DNA of 64,000 bases from assembly GCF_018100985.1 (NCBI RefSeq), contig NZ_JAGJEI010000001.1, positions 743,310 to 807,309 on the forward strand. Reading direction: 5' to 3'. The DNA is from Pseudoalteromonas sp. MMG007 (GTDB lineage: Bacteria > Pseudomonadota > Gammaproteobacteria > Enterobacterales > Alteromonadaceae). The notes beneath the pieces were generated by a model. The model saw nothing but the letters and a program-made list of their open reading frames with translations. It was not told the DNA's origin and ran no database searches. Positions within the stretch are counted from its first letter, which is position 1. Every line of letters starts with the position of its first letter. The translations under genes were made by a program, and so were the position numbers. Positions 19,741 through 26,703 of this stretch are shown in pieces.

Positions 19741-20340
19741 TTATGTGAACATCGGGCTTACAATCCCATTTGTCCAAAGCATTGCTGTTATTGCTAAAAT
19801 TATTACCAGCAGAATCAATCCACAGGTCACCACTGAGCTTGCGTAAATAAATCCCCGTTCTTGAGGTATGTGCATCAAAATAGGCACTCCTGTATATAGT
19901 AAATAAACAGAGTAAGCCAAAGCTAGTATTCCTACACATACCACAAACCAAAGCTCAGGCCAAAATGCGCCAAGCGCTGACATAAATACAGGGGTTGCTG
20001 TATAAGCTGCAAGCTCTAATGTTTGAGTAAATGTTGGTTTAGCGCCAAACGTTATAGCCATCCAATGGGCTAAATAGGCAAGTGCAAAAACACCTGCAAT
20101 TAATGCAACGTACATCGCAGCAGCAATGAGTAGGGCACTATCATGAGTTAAAAAAACTGGGGTACCAGTACCTATACTCCATCCTAAATATACAGATGAG
20201 TAATACCCCATAATGGAGGGAAATAAAGCAATAAGCAGTATATGCGATAAACTGTAAGTTAAACTTTCGTGACGGTTATCTATTGTTTGCCATTCTTCGA
20301 GTGGGTGGGCATAAATGCCCCAAAGGTGATTCAGTATCAT
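19741..20340 (-). CDS. Yip1-family integral membrane protein
   Basis: 199-aa protein with about five hydrophobic helices and an N-terminal cytoplasmic stretch (NHLWGIYAHPLEEWQTI) typical of bacterial Yip1-domain proteins, where the N-terminal segment is followed by HILLIALFPSIMGYYSS. The function of bacterial members is unknown. It is convergent with purF and divergent from miaE. No partner gene is visible. Confidence 0.75.
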   Translation of the reverse strand: MILNHLWGIYAHPLEEWQTIDNRHESLTYSLSHILLIALFPSIMGYYSSVYLGWSIGTGTPVFLTHDSALLIAAAMYVALIAGVFALAYLAHWMAITFGAKPTFTQTLELAAYTATPVFMSALGAFWPELWFVVCVGILALAYSVYLLYTGVPILMHIPQERGFIYASSVVTCGLILLVIILAITAMLWTNGIVSPMFT

Positions 20341-20554
20341 AGCGGTACTCCATAAAAGGGACGTATTACTGTTGGTTTTAATTGTTTATAGTTAGTTTGT
20401 TTTTTATACAGTATCTATATTTATGGTTTAGTTCATAAACAAAGTCAAGTTAACTCGTTATTAACATTTTGATTGGCTTGTTTTATCACGTTTTATTCTT
20501 AGTTATTTTTCGTGTTAAAATGCATTTTTATTTTTTGAAGTAACGAGCAGCAAC

Positions 20555-20722
20555 GTGTCACACAGCGAACTTTTAGCACCTATTAATAATTTTTTATTGT
20601 GCGAAACTCCCAATGAATGGGTTATTGAGGCAGTAAAAAAAGAAAACTTATCGGTGATATTAATTGATCACTTAATTTGTGAGCTTAATGATAATGTGTG
20701 CATATATAAATTCAGTGAGTAA
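20555..20722 (+). pseudogene. miaE: 5' fragment of host miaE, cut by the integrated element
   Basis: GTG start with GAG seven bases upstream; the first 43 codons (to 20683) match the N-terminus of MiaE as carried intact further downstream (compare APINNFLLCETPNEW with EPINSFLQCNTPKQW, and IDHLICE with LDHLVCE). After the Glu codon at 20681-20683 the reading enters element DNA, adds 12 foreign residues and stops at 20722, five bases before the recombinase start. The host promoter region (20341-20554) is intact, so transcripts should run on into the element. Joined in silico to the 3' fragment at 34919, the frame is exactly restored (255 aa). Confidence 0.92.
20679..20706. other. attL (host miaE / element left end)
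   Basis: Core GTGAG (20679-20683) followed after 10 bp by the arm ATGTGTGCATATA (20694-20706). The arm is the near-exact inverse of the arm at the right end. A second GTGAG with similar flanks occurs at 20715-20719, but joining there would not restore MiaE. Confidence 0.75.
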
Positions 20723-20727
20723 TTGCT

Positions 20728-22401
20728 ATGTCAGACGATAAATTATCTGGTAACGTATATTTATACCAGCGCTTTAGTTCTCAAGCCCAAGAAGGGAACA
20801 GCTCTTTGTATAGACAAGGGGAGGCACAAAGAGAGTGGTTACGTAGTCACCCGAACTGCGTGGTGGTTGAGCTTGAAGGTAAGCCTCTCATTGATGCAGG
20901 TGTATCAGCATTTTCGGGCAAGCATTTAAGTTCGGGTTCTTTGGGGAGGCTTGTTGCTGCGATAGAGTCAAAGGTAGTTCCTAAAGGCTCGATTATTCTT
21001 GTTGAGCACTTTTCTAGATTGTCTCGAATGACGATTACTGAAACGGAAAAGTTACTTGATAAAATTTGGGATCATGATGTTTCTATTGTTACAGCAAGAG
21101 ATCAAAGTGTTTACTCCCCAAGTAAACGTAATGACTTAGCAACACGTATGCGTTTAATTGTTGAGATTGATAAAGCTCATTCAGATTCTAAATGGCGTTC
21201 AGAAAAAGTAAAAAGTTCTTGGAGTCGACGAAAATATAACGCCAAAGAAAATAAAATACCCCCTAAGATGCGGATGCCTTTTTGGCTAGACCAAAAAGGC
21301 AAGTTAAATGAATACGCGGATGTGGTGCGAGATATTTTTAAATTGCATGCTGAAGGACTTGGTCAAGTTTTGATTGAAAGAGCACTGAGAAAAAAATACG
21401 GTAAAATAAAGCCACTGAAAAATATCAATCCGACAAAAATTATCAGAATAATTCAAAACCCTAAGTGCATAGGTTTAGTTTACAATGAGAAGCTTTACGA
21501 ATCGGTTGTAAGTGATAAAGATTTTTATAATTCTCAGCGGATATGTAAAGAACGACTGTTTACGAGCGTTAGACCTGACAGGAAGTGGCCCTTACATGGC
21601 TTGGTTAAGTGTGGGCATTGTGGTTCAGGTATGAGTATCCAGCAATCAGCAGAGTCATTACCGTTGCTTCGATGTAGTAGAAAACAGAGATCAGGGGGAG
21701 AAAGTTGTGATGCACCGACAACATTTCCTTATGTTGTAGCTTATCATTTCTTTTTTGCTTATGTTGAGCCCTTGATACTTGCTAAAATTAGCGGTGCAAA
21801 ACGAAGCTCTACCAGTCATGAGAAAAAAGCGAAACTAACTTATGAATTAAAAGGGCTTCAGACAAAATTGGCTGACCTGAAAGATCATTATAAAAATAGT
21901 GAAAAAAAATCAGGAACAATATTTGGTTTGATGGAAGAGTTAGATGATGAAATAAATGATATTGTTAGCCAGCTAGCTGAAATACAAGCCGAAATTGAAA
22001 CAAAACTTAATGTAGCTTCAATATCTAAAAAAATAGTCGATTTATCACATACCGACCCTTTAAATTATAATCTTGAATTAAATCGGATAGGCAATAAGAT
22101 AATTTTAAAAAATAAGGAATTATCTTTTAGCTTAGAAGAGGATAACGTTGTAGCTAGGTTCAAATTTAGCCAATATGATCGAAAACGCAAAGCCTACCAA
22201 TGTGTTTTTTATGGTTCAAAAGAGTATTATAGAGAAAGTGAATATGTCACTGAGGTGCGCACATCTGATTGGGATATCGATAGGTTAATGAACCCTCACA
22301 AAATCAGGGGATCTACTTTTGAAATTGCAGCTCGAGTCATGTATTACCATAAGATACATTCAGAAAGTGGCTATTTAGATATATTATTAAAAGATGATTA
22401 G
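20728..22401 (+). CDS. Large serine recombinase (integrase) of the element
   Basis: 557-aa site-specific recombinase expected to integrate and excise the element. N-terminal resolvase-type catalytic domain (about 9-155) with YQRFSS, Ser17 the likely nucleophile, and the FSRLSR segment; a recombinase DNA-binding domain (about 180-275); a zinc ribbon with CGHC near 289-292 and two further Cys near 311 and 323; a coiled coil (about 360-440); and a C-terminal extension. Start ATG five bases after the stop of the truncated miaE frame, so it probably uses the host miaE promoter and may be translationally coupled. The next gene, the replacement miaE, starts two bases after its stop. No excisionase-like gene is recognised nearby. 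Confidence 0.92.
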   Translation: MSDDKLSGNVYLYQRFSSQAQEGNSSLYRQGEAQREWLRSHPNCVVVELEGKPLIDAGVSAFSGKHLSSGSLGRLVAAIESKVVPKGSIILVEHFSRLSRMTITETEKLLDKIWDHDVSIVTARDQSVYSPSKRNDLATRMRLIVEIDKAHSDSKWRSEKVKSSWSRRKYNAKENKIPPKMRMPFWLDQKGKLNEYADVVRDIFKLHAEGLGQVLIERALRKKYGKIKPLKNINPTKIIRIIQNPKCIGLVYNEKLYESVVSDKDFYNSQRICKERLFTSVRPDRKWPLHGLVKCGHCGSGMSIQQSAESLPLLRCSRKQRSGGESCDAPTTFPYVVAYHFFFAYVEPLILAKISGAKRSSTSHEKKAKLTYELKGLQTKLADLKDHYKNSEKKSGTIFGLMEELDDEINDIVSQLAEIQAEIETKLNVASISKKIVDLSHTDPLNYNLELNRIGNKIILKNKELSFSLEEDNVVARFKFSQYDRKRKAYQCVFYGSKEYYRESEYVTEVRTSDWDIDRLMNPHKIRGSTFEIAARVMYYHKIHSESGYLDILLKDD

Positions 22402-22403
22402 TA

Positions 22404-23177
22404 ATGAACTCAAATGAAATTAATAAACTCTTAGAACCAATAAATAGTTTCTTGCAGTGTAATACCCCTAAGCAATGGGTTGAAAAAGCAAAAAAACATG
22501 AGAGTCTCGACATAGTACTTTTAGACCACCTCGTGTGTGAATTAAAAGCAGCTCAATCAGCAATGTTTCTAATTCGTAAGTATGCCGTTGATAAAGATAG
22601 TGGTGATGCTTTACTCGAGTGGTTAAAACCTTTTGAAGCTCTGATATACAAAAGAGAAGGGGACTGGCGCAACCTTAGCGATAAGAATAAATTGTCTAAG
22701 TCGATGATCCCAAAATCAGATACTCTCTATGGCCAAGACTTAATTAATAAAATGGTGATGCTAATAAAAGAAGAGCTCCATCATTTTTATCAAGTACTCG
22801 AAATTATGGATGAGTATGGCGTTGAATATAGAAGCATCACTCCATGTCGTTATGCTAAAGGCATGTTACGCCATGTCAAATCGTATGAGCCAGATGCTTT
22901 AGTCGATAAACTTATTATTGGTGCTTATATTGAGGCACGCTCATGTGAGCGTTTTGCAAAACTGGCACCGCATGTAGATAAACGCTTAGGTGACTTTTAC
23001 ATATCGTTATTGCGTTCAGAAGCGCGTCATTATCAAGATTACTTGCTCCTTGCTCAAGACATTGCTGATTTTGATATTACCGAGCGAATCAAATTTTTTG
23101 GTGGCATAGAAGCTGAGCTAATTTTATCACCAGATAAAGACTTCAAGTTTCATAGTGGTGTGCCTACACTTTCATAA
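22404..23177 (+). CDS. miaE: Element-borne complete miaE (tRNA ms2io6A hydroxylase)
   Basis: Hydroxylates ms2i6A37 to ms2io6A37 in tRNAs reading UNN codons, using a carboxylate-bridged di-iron centre. 257 aa, full length. Putative ligands follow the four-helix pattern: Glu46, Glu124-x-x-His127 (EELHH), Glu177 (YIEARSCERF) and Glu206-x-x-His209 (SEARHYQDY). It starts two bases after the recombinase stop with no clear ribosome site, suggesting translational coupling. Roughly 85% of aligned residues match the host 3' fragment by eye. At the codon pair where the host gene is cut (TGT GAG) this copy reads TGT GAA, a synonymous change in the attachment core (22537-22541). Best explained as a functional substitute for the disrupted host gene. 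Confidence 0.93.
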   Translation: MNSNEINKLLEPINSFLQCNTPKQWVEKAKKHESLDIVLLDHLVCELKAAQSAMFLIRKYAVDKDSGDALLEWLKPFEALIYKREGDWRNLSDKNKLSKSMIPKSDTLYGQDLINKMVMLIKEELHHFYQVLEIMDEYGVEYRSITPCRYAKGMLRHVKSYEPDALVDKLIIGAYIEARSCERFAKLAPHVDKRLGDFYISLLRSEARHYQDYLLLAQDIADFDITERIKFFGGIEAELILSPDKDFKFHSGVPTLS

Positions 23178-23257
23178 TGGTTTAACCTGCAAAGTTAGCG
23201 TTTCACCATCTGAGTTTAAGATAGCTTTCATTAACAATTGTATCTTATTAATAAAAA

Positions 23258-23281
23258 ACATGGGTTTTTAAGCCCATGTTT
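23258..23281 (+). terminator. Hairpin after element miaE
   Basis: Stem AACATGGG / CCCATGTT with an 8-base loop and an AT-rich tail; likely ends the recombinase-miaE transcript. Confidence 0.6.
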
Positions 23282-23321
23282 AATAAAATAATTAATCTAT
23301 TGTAGTAAGTCTCCGATTACT

Positions 23322-23561
23322 CTACCACCAATAAGATTGTTCGACTATTTGATAAAAGCCCGTTAAGTCGCGTTCGTTCATTTTCAGGCGGTTAGCAAGC
23401 ATTTTTCGACCCTCTCGATCTAAAAAGCTAGAAAGCATAAGTGCTTCGCGGTTAGTTTTAGCTTTTTCAAAGTAGCTTAACTTATCAGTGACATAATGCT
23501 TATCTAAGCCCTTGTCTTCTTCCAATACAGCTTTTACTTGGCGGGTAACATGTAACTTCAT
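23322..23561 (-). CDS. Small protein of unknown function
   Basis: 79 aa, charged and predicted helical, with no signal peptide or membrane segment; not recognised. It contains KLSYFEKAKTNREALMLSSF and ends in YQIVEQSYWW. AAGGAAAG upstream of its ATG is a plausible ribosome site and the AT-rich region upstream carries a 20-bp palindrome. Its place beside the relaxase suggests an element maintenance or regulatory role, but this is a guess from position only. Confidence 0.5.
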   Translation of the reverse strand: MKLHVTRQVKAVLEEDKGLDKHYVTDKLSYFEKAKTNREALMLSSFLDREGRKMLANRLKMNERDLTGFYQIVEQSYWW

Positions 23562-23596
23562 TAAATTGCTTTCCTTAGCATTTAGTTGATAAAAAG

Positions 23597-23616
23597 GTGT
23601 TATTTAAATAACACCA
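23597..23616. promoter_or_regulatory. 20-bp perfect palindrome upstream of the 79-aa gene
   Basis: GGTGTTATTTAAATAACACC, 35 bp upstream of the start of the minus-strand 79-aa gene. Could be an operator or the terminator of the relaxase gene, which is read in the same direction. Confidence 0.4.
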
Positions 23617-23728
23617 TTGTTTGAGTTTCTGATTATAGCCGATTTTTTTACTCGGAACCTGAGAGGTTAAATAATTTTATTTGTTTAGTTACTTCATGGA
23701 ATTTAATTTAATCGCTAAGACAATAATT

Positions 23729-24526
23729 CTAAATGCGTGAGCTCATCTTAAATATAGTATTTTTTTCCAAAAGAGCGATTTTTCTTCTTAAGTCAGATAC
23801 CCCCAGAGTTTTAGCTAGTTTCAGTTCCTTTTTTATAAATAACAGGCTTTGCTGAGCAGAGCTGAGTCTATTAAGGGCTGTCTTGTACTCAATTTGGGTT
23901 TGTTCCAATTTATTTTTTACCTCACTTAAGTCGTTTTTAAGGTTTTTAAATTCACTATAGTGCTGGTGTGTAGCCTTACTATTTTTTATACCTCGTGTAA
24001 ATCCGTATTTTTTTGCCACTTTTTCGTAAAACTCTGTTTGTAATTCGCTAAGTCTCCCTCGAGCTCCACCTATAATAGCTCGGCTATTTAACTTAGAGTC
24101 TATTTTGGGCATTATAATATAATGAGCGTGCGTGCCGCTCTCGTCGTAATGTATTGATAAACAAAGGATATTTTTGTAATCTCCCCCATGTAATTTAACA
24201 AGCCAGTGTGCAGCATCAGTGAAATATGCTATTTGCTGTTTTTTTGTCAATTTATTCATATGATCTGGAGAGCCTGTGATGATTGCTTCATGAGCTAGTA
24301 CAGCATTCTTACGCACTTTTATACCCTCTAAAGCACTCTCAAACCGGCTCATACAGACTTCAATAGTGTTTAACCCTTTCGCTTGGATATTATAATGAGA
24401 TAGCTCAGTGTTTACGTTTGGAGGGTTTACCAGTCGCAAATTATGAGCAAGGGCAGCACGTAACTGTCTTTGCAAATTAATTTTTTTTATCCTGAAGATA
24501 GCTTTATTGTTGCCTGTATCAATCAT
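23729..24526 (-). CDS. MobV-type (Pre/Mob) relaxase
   Basis: 265-aa protein of the plasmid mobilisation/recombination family that nicks oriT for conjugative transfer. Motifs: an N-terminal HNLRLVNPPNVNTELSHYN resembling the Pre/Mob HNxR...N signature (about 28-46), and the metal-binding triad HYDESGTHAH at residues 126-135 (H-x-D-E-x3-H-x-H). The C-terminal third is coiled coil. It is shorter than many MobV relaxases (often 400 or more residues), so a trimmed accessory domain is possible. The start lies just downstream, in its own direction, of a dense cluster of inverted repeats that resembles an oriT. No type IV secretion genes are present, so it would need a helper element. Confidence 0.8.
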   Translation of the reverse strand: MIDTGNNKAIFRIKKINLQRQLRAALAHNLRLVNPPNVNTELSHYNIQAKGLNTIEVCMSRFESALEGIKVRKNAVLAHEAIITGSPDHMNKLTKKQQIAYFTDAAHWLVKLHGGDYKNILCLSIHYDESGTHAHYIIMPKIDSKLNSRAIIGGARGRLSELQTEFYEKVAKKYGFTRGIKNSKATHQHYSEFKNLKNDLSEVKNKLEQTQIEYKTALNRLSSAQQSLLFIKKELKLAKTLGVSDLRRKIALLEKNTIFKMSSRI

Positions 24527-24566
24527 TGCCTAATCCTTAGCCAATTTTTTAAATGTGGATGCATTT

Positions 24567-24676
24567 TCAAAATTGTCTATAGACAATTTTGAACACAATT
24601 GTAAATTGTGCACCCACTCCACATTTTGGCAAGAGTAACGCTACGCAACTCAGCCAAAATGTCGCTTCGCGGTGGG
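24567..24676. other. Candidate oriT: cluster of inverted repeats upstream of the relaxase
   Basis: Three nested or adjacent dyads in 110 bp: a perfect 26-bp palindrome at 24567-24592 (half-site TCAAAATTGTCTA); CACAATT/AATTGTG at 24594-24610; and ACATTTTGGC/GCCAAAATGT at 24621-24630 and 24653-24662 enclosing GAGT/ACTC, itself framed by CCCAC/GTGGG. Its position next to a MobV-type relaxase fits an origin of transfer. The nick site is not identified; part could instead be operator or terminator. Confidence 0.5.
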
Positions 24677-25141
24677 TTAACACTTTTCAGGGCAAACACC
24701 CATTGAATCTAATGGCCCCCCATGCTCGTCTTTTATAGCAGTTGCGCTTTCATTTGTTAGTGTGTTTTCTTTAGTCGATGGGCAGGCTCTTTTAGAAAAT
24801 TTAATTTTCTTTTTATGAGCATTTGCCTCGAAAGCTATTTTATCTTTCGAAGATGGGGGGCTAATAGAACCCCATATGGACTCTTCTTCCCAGAAGATAG
24901 CTTTTGCCTCTTCTAAGGAAACAGGCAAGACTTTCAGACTTGCATCTCCTGTTATAGCCCCTGTATTTTCGTCGAAGATAAACTCCTTAGATTCCATAAC
25001 TGTTAAGTCTACGCTTAACATGCAGCTCTCCTTTTCTAGGGTTACAGTAAGATTAATGGTGTCATCAATTTTAACTGAAAATACATTATCTAGGTTTGCA
25101 ACAATTGAGATGAATTCAATTTCAATATAAACGTTACTCAT
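24677..25141 (-). CDS. Protein of unknown function
   Basis: 154 aa, acidic N-terminal beta-rich half (YIEIEFISIVANLDNVFSV) and a Lys/Ser-rich C-terminal tail ending in CPEKC. No signal peptide or membrane helix and no family recognised. The stop abuts the inverted-repeat cluster upstream of the relaxase, and both genes read in the same direction, so it may be co-transcribed with mob. AAGGAATAAA precedes the ATG. An 84-codon frame on the opposite strand overlaps it and is less convincing. Confidence 0.5.
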   Translation of the reverse strand: MSNVYIEIEFISIVANLDNVFSVKIDDTINLTVTLEKESCMLSVDLTVMESKEFIFDENTGAITGDASLKVLPVSLEEAKAIFWEEESIWGSISPPSSKDKIAFEANAHKKKIKFSKRACPSTKENTLTNESATAIKDEHGGPLDSMGVCPEKC

Positions 25142-25371
25142 AAACTTTATTCCTTGTTTTGATTATTACTATCGTAACGTATTTGGGGTAACTCGACGCC
25201 AATCGATAAAAATAAATATTGCTAATTTTATATCTATTTTGTTTATTATTGATTTTAGGCGTTTATAAATAATTTTCTTAATAAATAATAATTAATTTAA
25301 GGGTAAAAATAACGAGTAGTGCCATTTATGTTAAGATATTAACTTGTCATAACGGAATATGAGAAAATAAT

Positions 25372-25434
25372 ATGGATATGGATATGGATATGGATATGGA
25401 TATGGATATGGATATGGATATGGATATGGATATG
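25372..25434 (+). repeat. Hexanucleotide microsatellite (ATGGAT)10 plus ATG
   Basis: Ten perfect tandem copies of ATGGAT followed by ATG, ending exactly at the left end of the IS3-family element. Each unit reads Met-Asp and supplies an in-frame start codon. Confidence 0.97.
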
Positions 25435-25497
25435 TGTTCTGGTCAACTCCAGCCGGACACTTTTCCTAAAGAATTTTCATACTCTACTGGTGACTGA
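25372..25497 (+). pseudogene. Remnant ORF beginning (Met-Asp)10, truncated by the IS
   Basis: GAG eight bases upstream of the first ATG is a plausible ribosome site. The frame reads ten Met-Asp pairs and Met, then 20 residues encoded by the IS end, and stops at 25495-25497. The native continuation is missing: the DNA on the far side of the IS does not continue an ORF in this frame and runs into the hsdM leader. It is either the start of a lost gene or a chance reading of the repeat; expression is not supported by anything else. Confidence 0.35.
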
Positions 25498-26270
25498 TCG
25501 TTATTAGCTGAGTGCAGTCTTTCCAGATTGTAATACTTCATATATTCTGCAACATCATTTTTCATGTGCTCACGCGTTAGTTGAGCCACTTTTAGTAACC
25601 AATCATGTTTCAAGCTACCAAAGAACCTTTCAACAACAGCATTATCCCAACACGCTCCCACATCACCCATGCTTGCTCTAACACTATAACTCCTAAGTAA
25701 TTGCCGATATTGCTTGCTTGTATATTGTGAGCCCCTGTCGCTGTGAAATACTAATCCTTTGGGCGGTTGCCGTAAGTTATATGCTTTTATCATTGCTTTA
25801 CTGACCAAATCAGTCGTCATGCGTTTATCAATATGCCAACCAACAATGCGACGAGAATATAAGTCCATAACAATGGCTAGATACATCCAGCCTTCGCCAG
25901 TTCTTAAGTATGTCACATCGCCTGCCCAAATTTGATTCGGTGCTACCGGATTAAAGTTCTGATTAAGCAAATTATCCGCAACTGCATCTGAGTGCTTACG
26001 TTTAGTTGTCACTCTATAAGCCACACGTTGTTTAACAACTAAATTGAGCTTTGCCATTAACTTTCTAGTCTTGTAGCGCGTTATTTTAAAACCTTCTTTA
26101 CGTAAGTTCTTACATAACTCACGGTAGCCTAAGCTTGCTCTGCTGCGCTTAAACAATGCTTTTGCTCTTCTGTAAAGATGTAGCTCTTCTGCCGGTATAA
26201 GCTTTGCTGGACGTGCCAACCACGCGTAATAGCTTGAGCGATTTACCTTCATAGCAGAGCATAATTTCAT
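25443..26270 (-). CDS. IS3-family transposase OrfB (DDE catalytic subunit)
   Basis: 275 aa from its first Met, normally made as the C-terminal part of an OrfAB fusion. HTH_21-like N-terminus (SLGYRELCKNLRKEGFKI), then the rve integrase core with catalytic Asp in WAGDVTYL, second Asp in FHSDRGSQYTS, and Glu in DNAVVERFFGSLKHD. The reading frame is open upstream across the OrfA end, as expected for -1 frameshifting. It appears intact, so the IS may be active. Confidence 0.93.
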   Translation of the reverse strand: MKLCSAMKVNRSSYYAWLARPAKLIPAEELHLYRRAKALFKRSRASLGYRELCKNLRKEGFKITRYKTRKLMAKLNLVVKQRVAYRVTTKRKHSDAVADNLLNQNFNPVAPNQIWAGDVTYLRTGEGWMYLAIVMDLYSRRIVGWHIDKRMTTDLVSKAMIKAYNLRQPPKGLVFHSDRGSQYTSKQYRQLLRSYSVRASMGDVGACWDNAVVERFFGSLKHDWLLKVAQLTREHMKNDVAEYMKYYNLERLHSANNDQSPVEYENSLGKVSGWS

Positions 26271-26311
26271 AACGCAATAAGCTTGGCTATTCTCTTTGAT
26301 GAACTGATACT

Positions 26312-26599
26312 TTACTTCATTTCTCTCGCAAAGAAGGCGCTGGCCTTTTTTAAGATCTCTTTCTCCGTTTTGAGATCTTTCACTTCTTTTCTCAGGCGTT
26401 TTAGCTCGGCTCGCTCATCTTCATTGAGTGAATTGCCAGCTTGTTGCCCTTCAAGTTTAGCTTTCCAGTTATAAATAAGTTTGGTGGTGATCCCCAGAGA
26501 GGCTGCGGCCTCTGAAACTGAATAGCCTTGTTCTGTTACAAGAGCGACTGCTTCTTGCTTAAATTCAGTTGTATAAGATTTATTTTTACGTTTTGTCAT
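26312..26599 (-). CDS. IS3-family OrfA (HTH DNA-binding subunit)
   Basis: 95-aa helix-turn-helix protein (EAVALVTEQGYSVSEAAASLG) with a C-terminal leucine-zipper-like segment (ELKRLRKEVKDLKTEKEILK). The minus strand carries A AAA AAG (26351 down to 26345) in the zero frame near its end, the standard -1 slip site of IS3 elements, leading into the orfB frame. Confidence 0.93.
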   Translation of the reverse strand: MTKRKNKSYTTEFKQEAVALVTEQGYSVSEAAASLGITTKLIYNWKAKLEGQQAGNSLNEDERAELKRLRKEVKDLKTEKEILKKASAFFAREMK

Positions 26600-26703
26600 T
26601 TAACACCTCAATATTAGAACATTGTCCATTATTAAAGTGTCCGGCTCAATTAAACCAGTTCAATTTAAATAGGTTCTATAGCCTATGCAGGGATAAAACA
26701 ATA

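Larger units (their letters stand above)
25435..26662 (-). mobile_element. IS3-family insertion sequence (1228 bp)
   Basis: Terminal inverted repeats start TGTTCTGGTCAACTCCAGCC at the left; the right end read inward starts TGAACTGGTTTAATTGAGCC. Both continue into CGGACACTTT, with about 24 of 30 positions matching. TG...CA termini and overlapping orfA/orfB with an A6G slip site define the family. The flanks (left ...GATATG, right ATTTAAAT...) show no target duplication. Confidence 0.9.

Noticed and set aside
20715..20719. Alternative left crossover at the second GTGAG
   Set aside because: Host MiaE sequence already ends at 20683; joining at 20719 would insert foreign residues and the arm symmetry would be lost.
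24876..25130. 84-codon plus-strand ORF opposite the 154-aa gene
   Set aside because: No ribosome site, no recognisable features, and fully antisense to a longer frame in line with the mob gene.
25372..25434. Phase-variable (frame-switching) repeat tract
   Set aside because: The unit is six bases, so copy-number change cannot shift the frame.
26569..26703. Upstream extension of hsdM
   Set aside because: This stretch is the IS end and its inverted repeat; the HsdM family start is at 26704.
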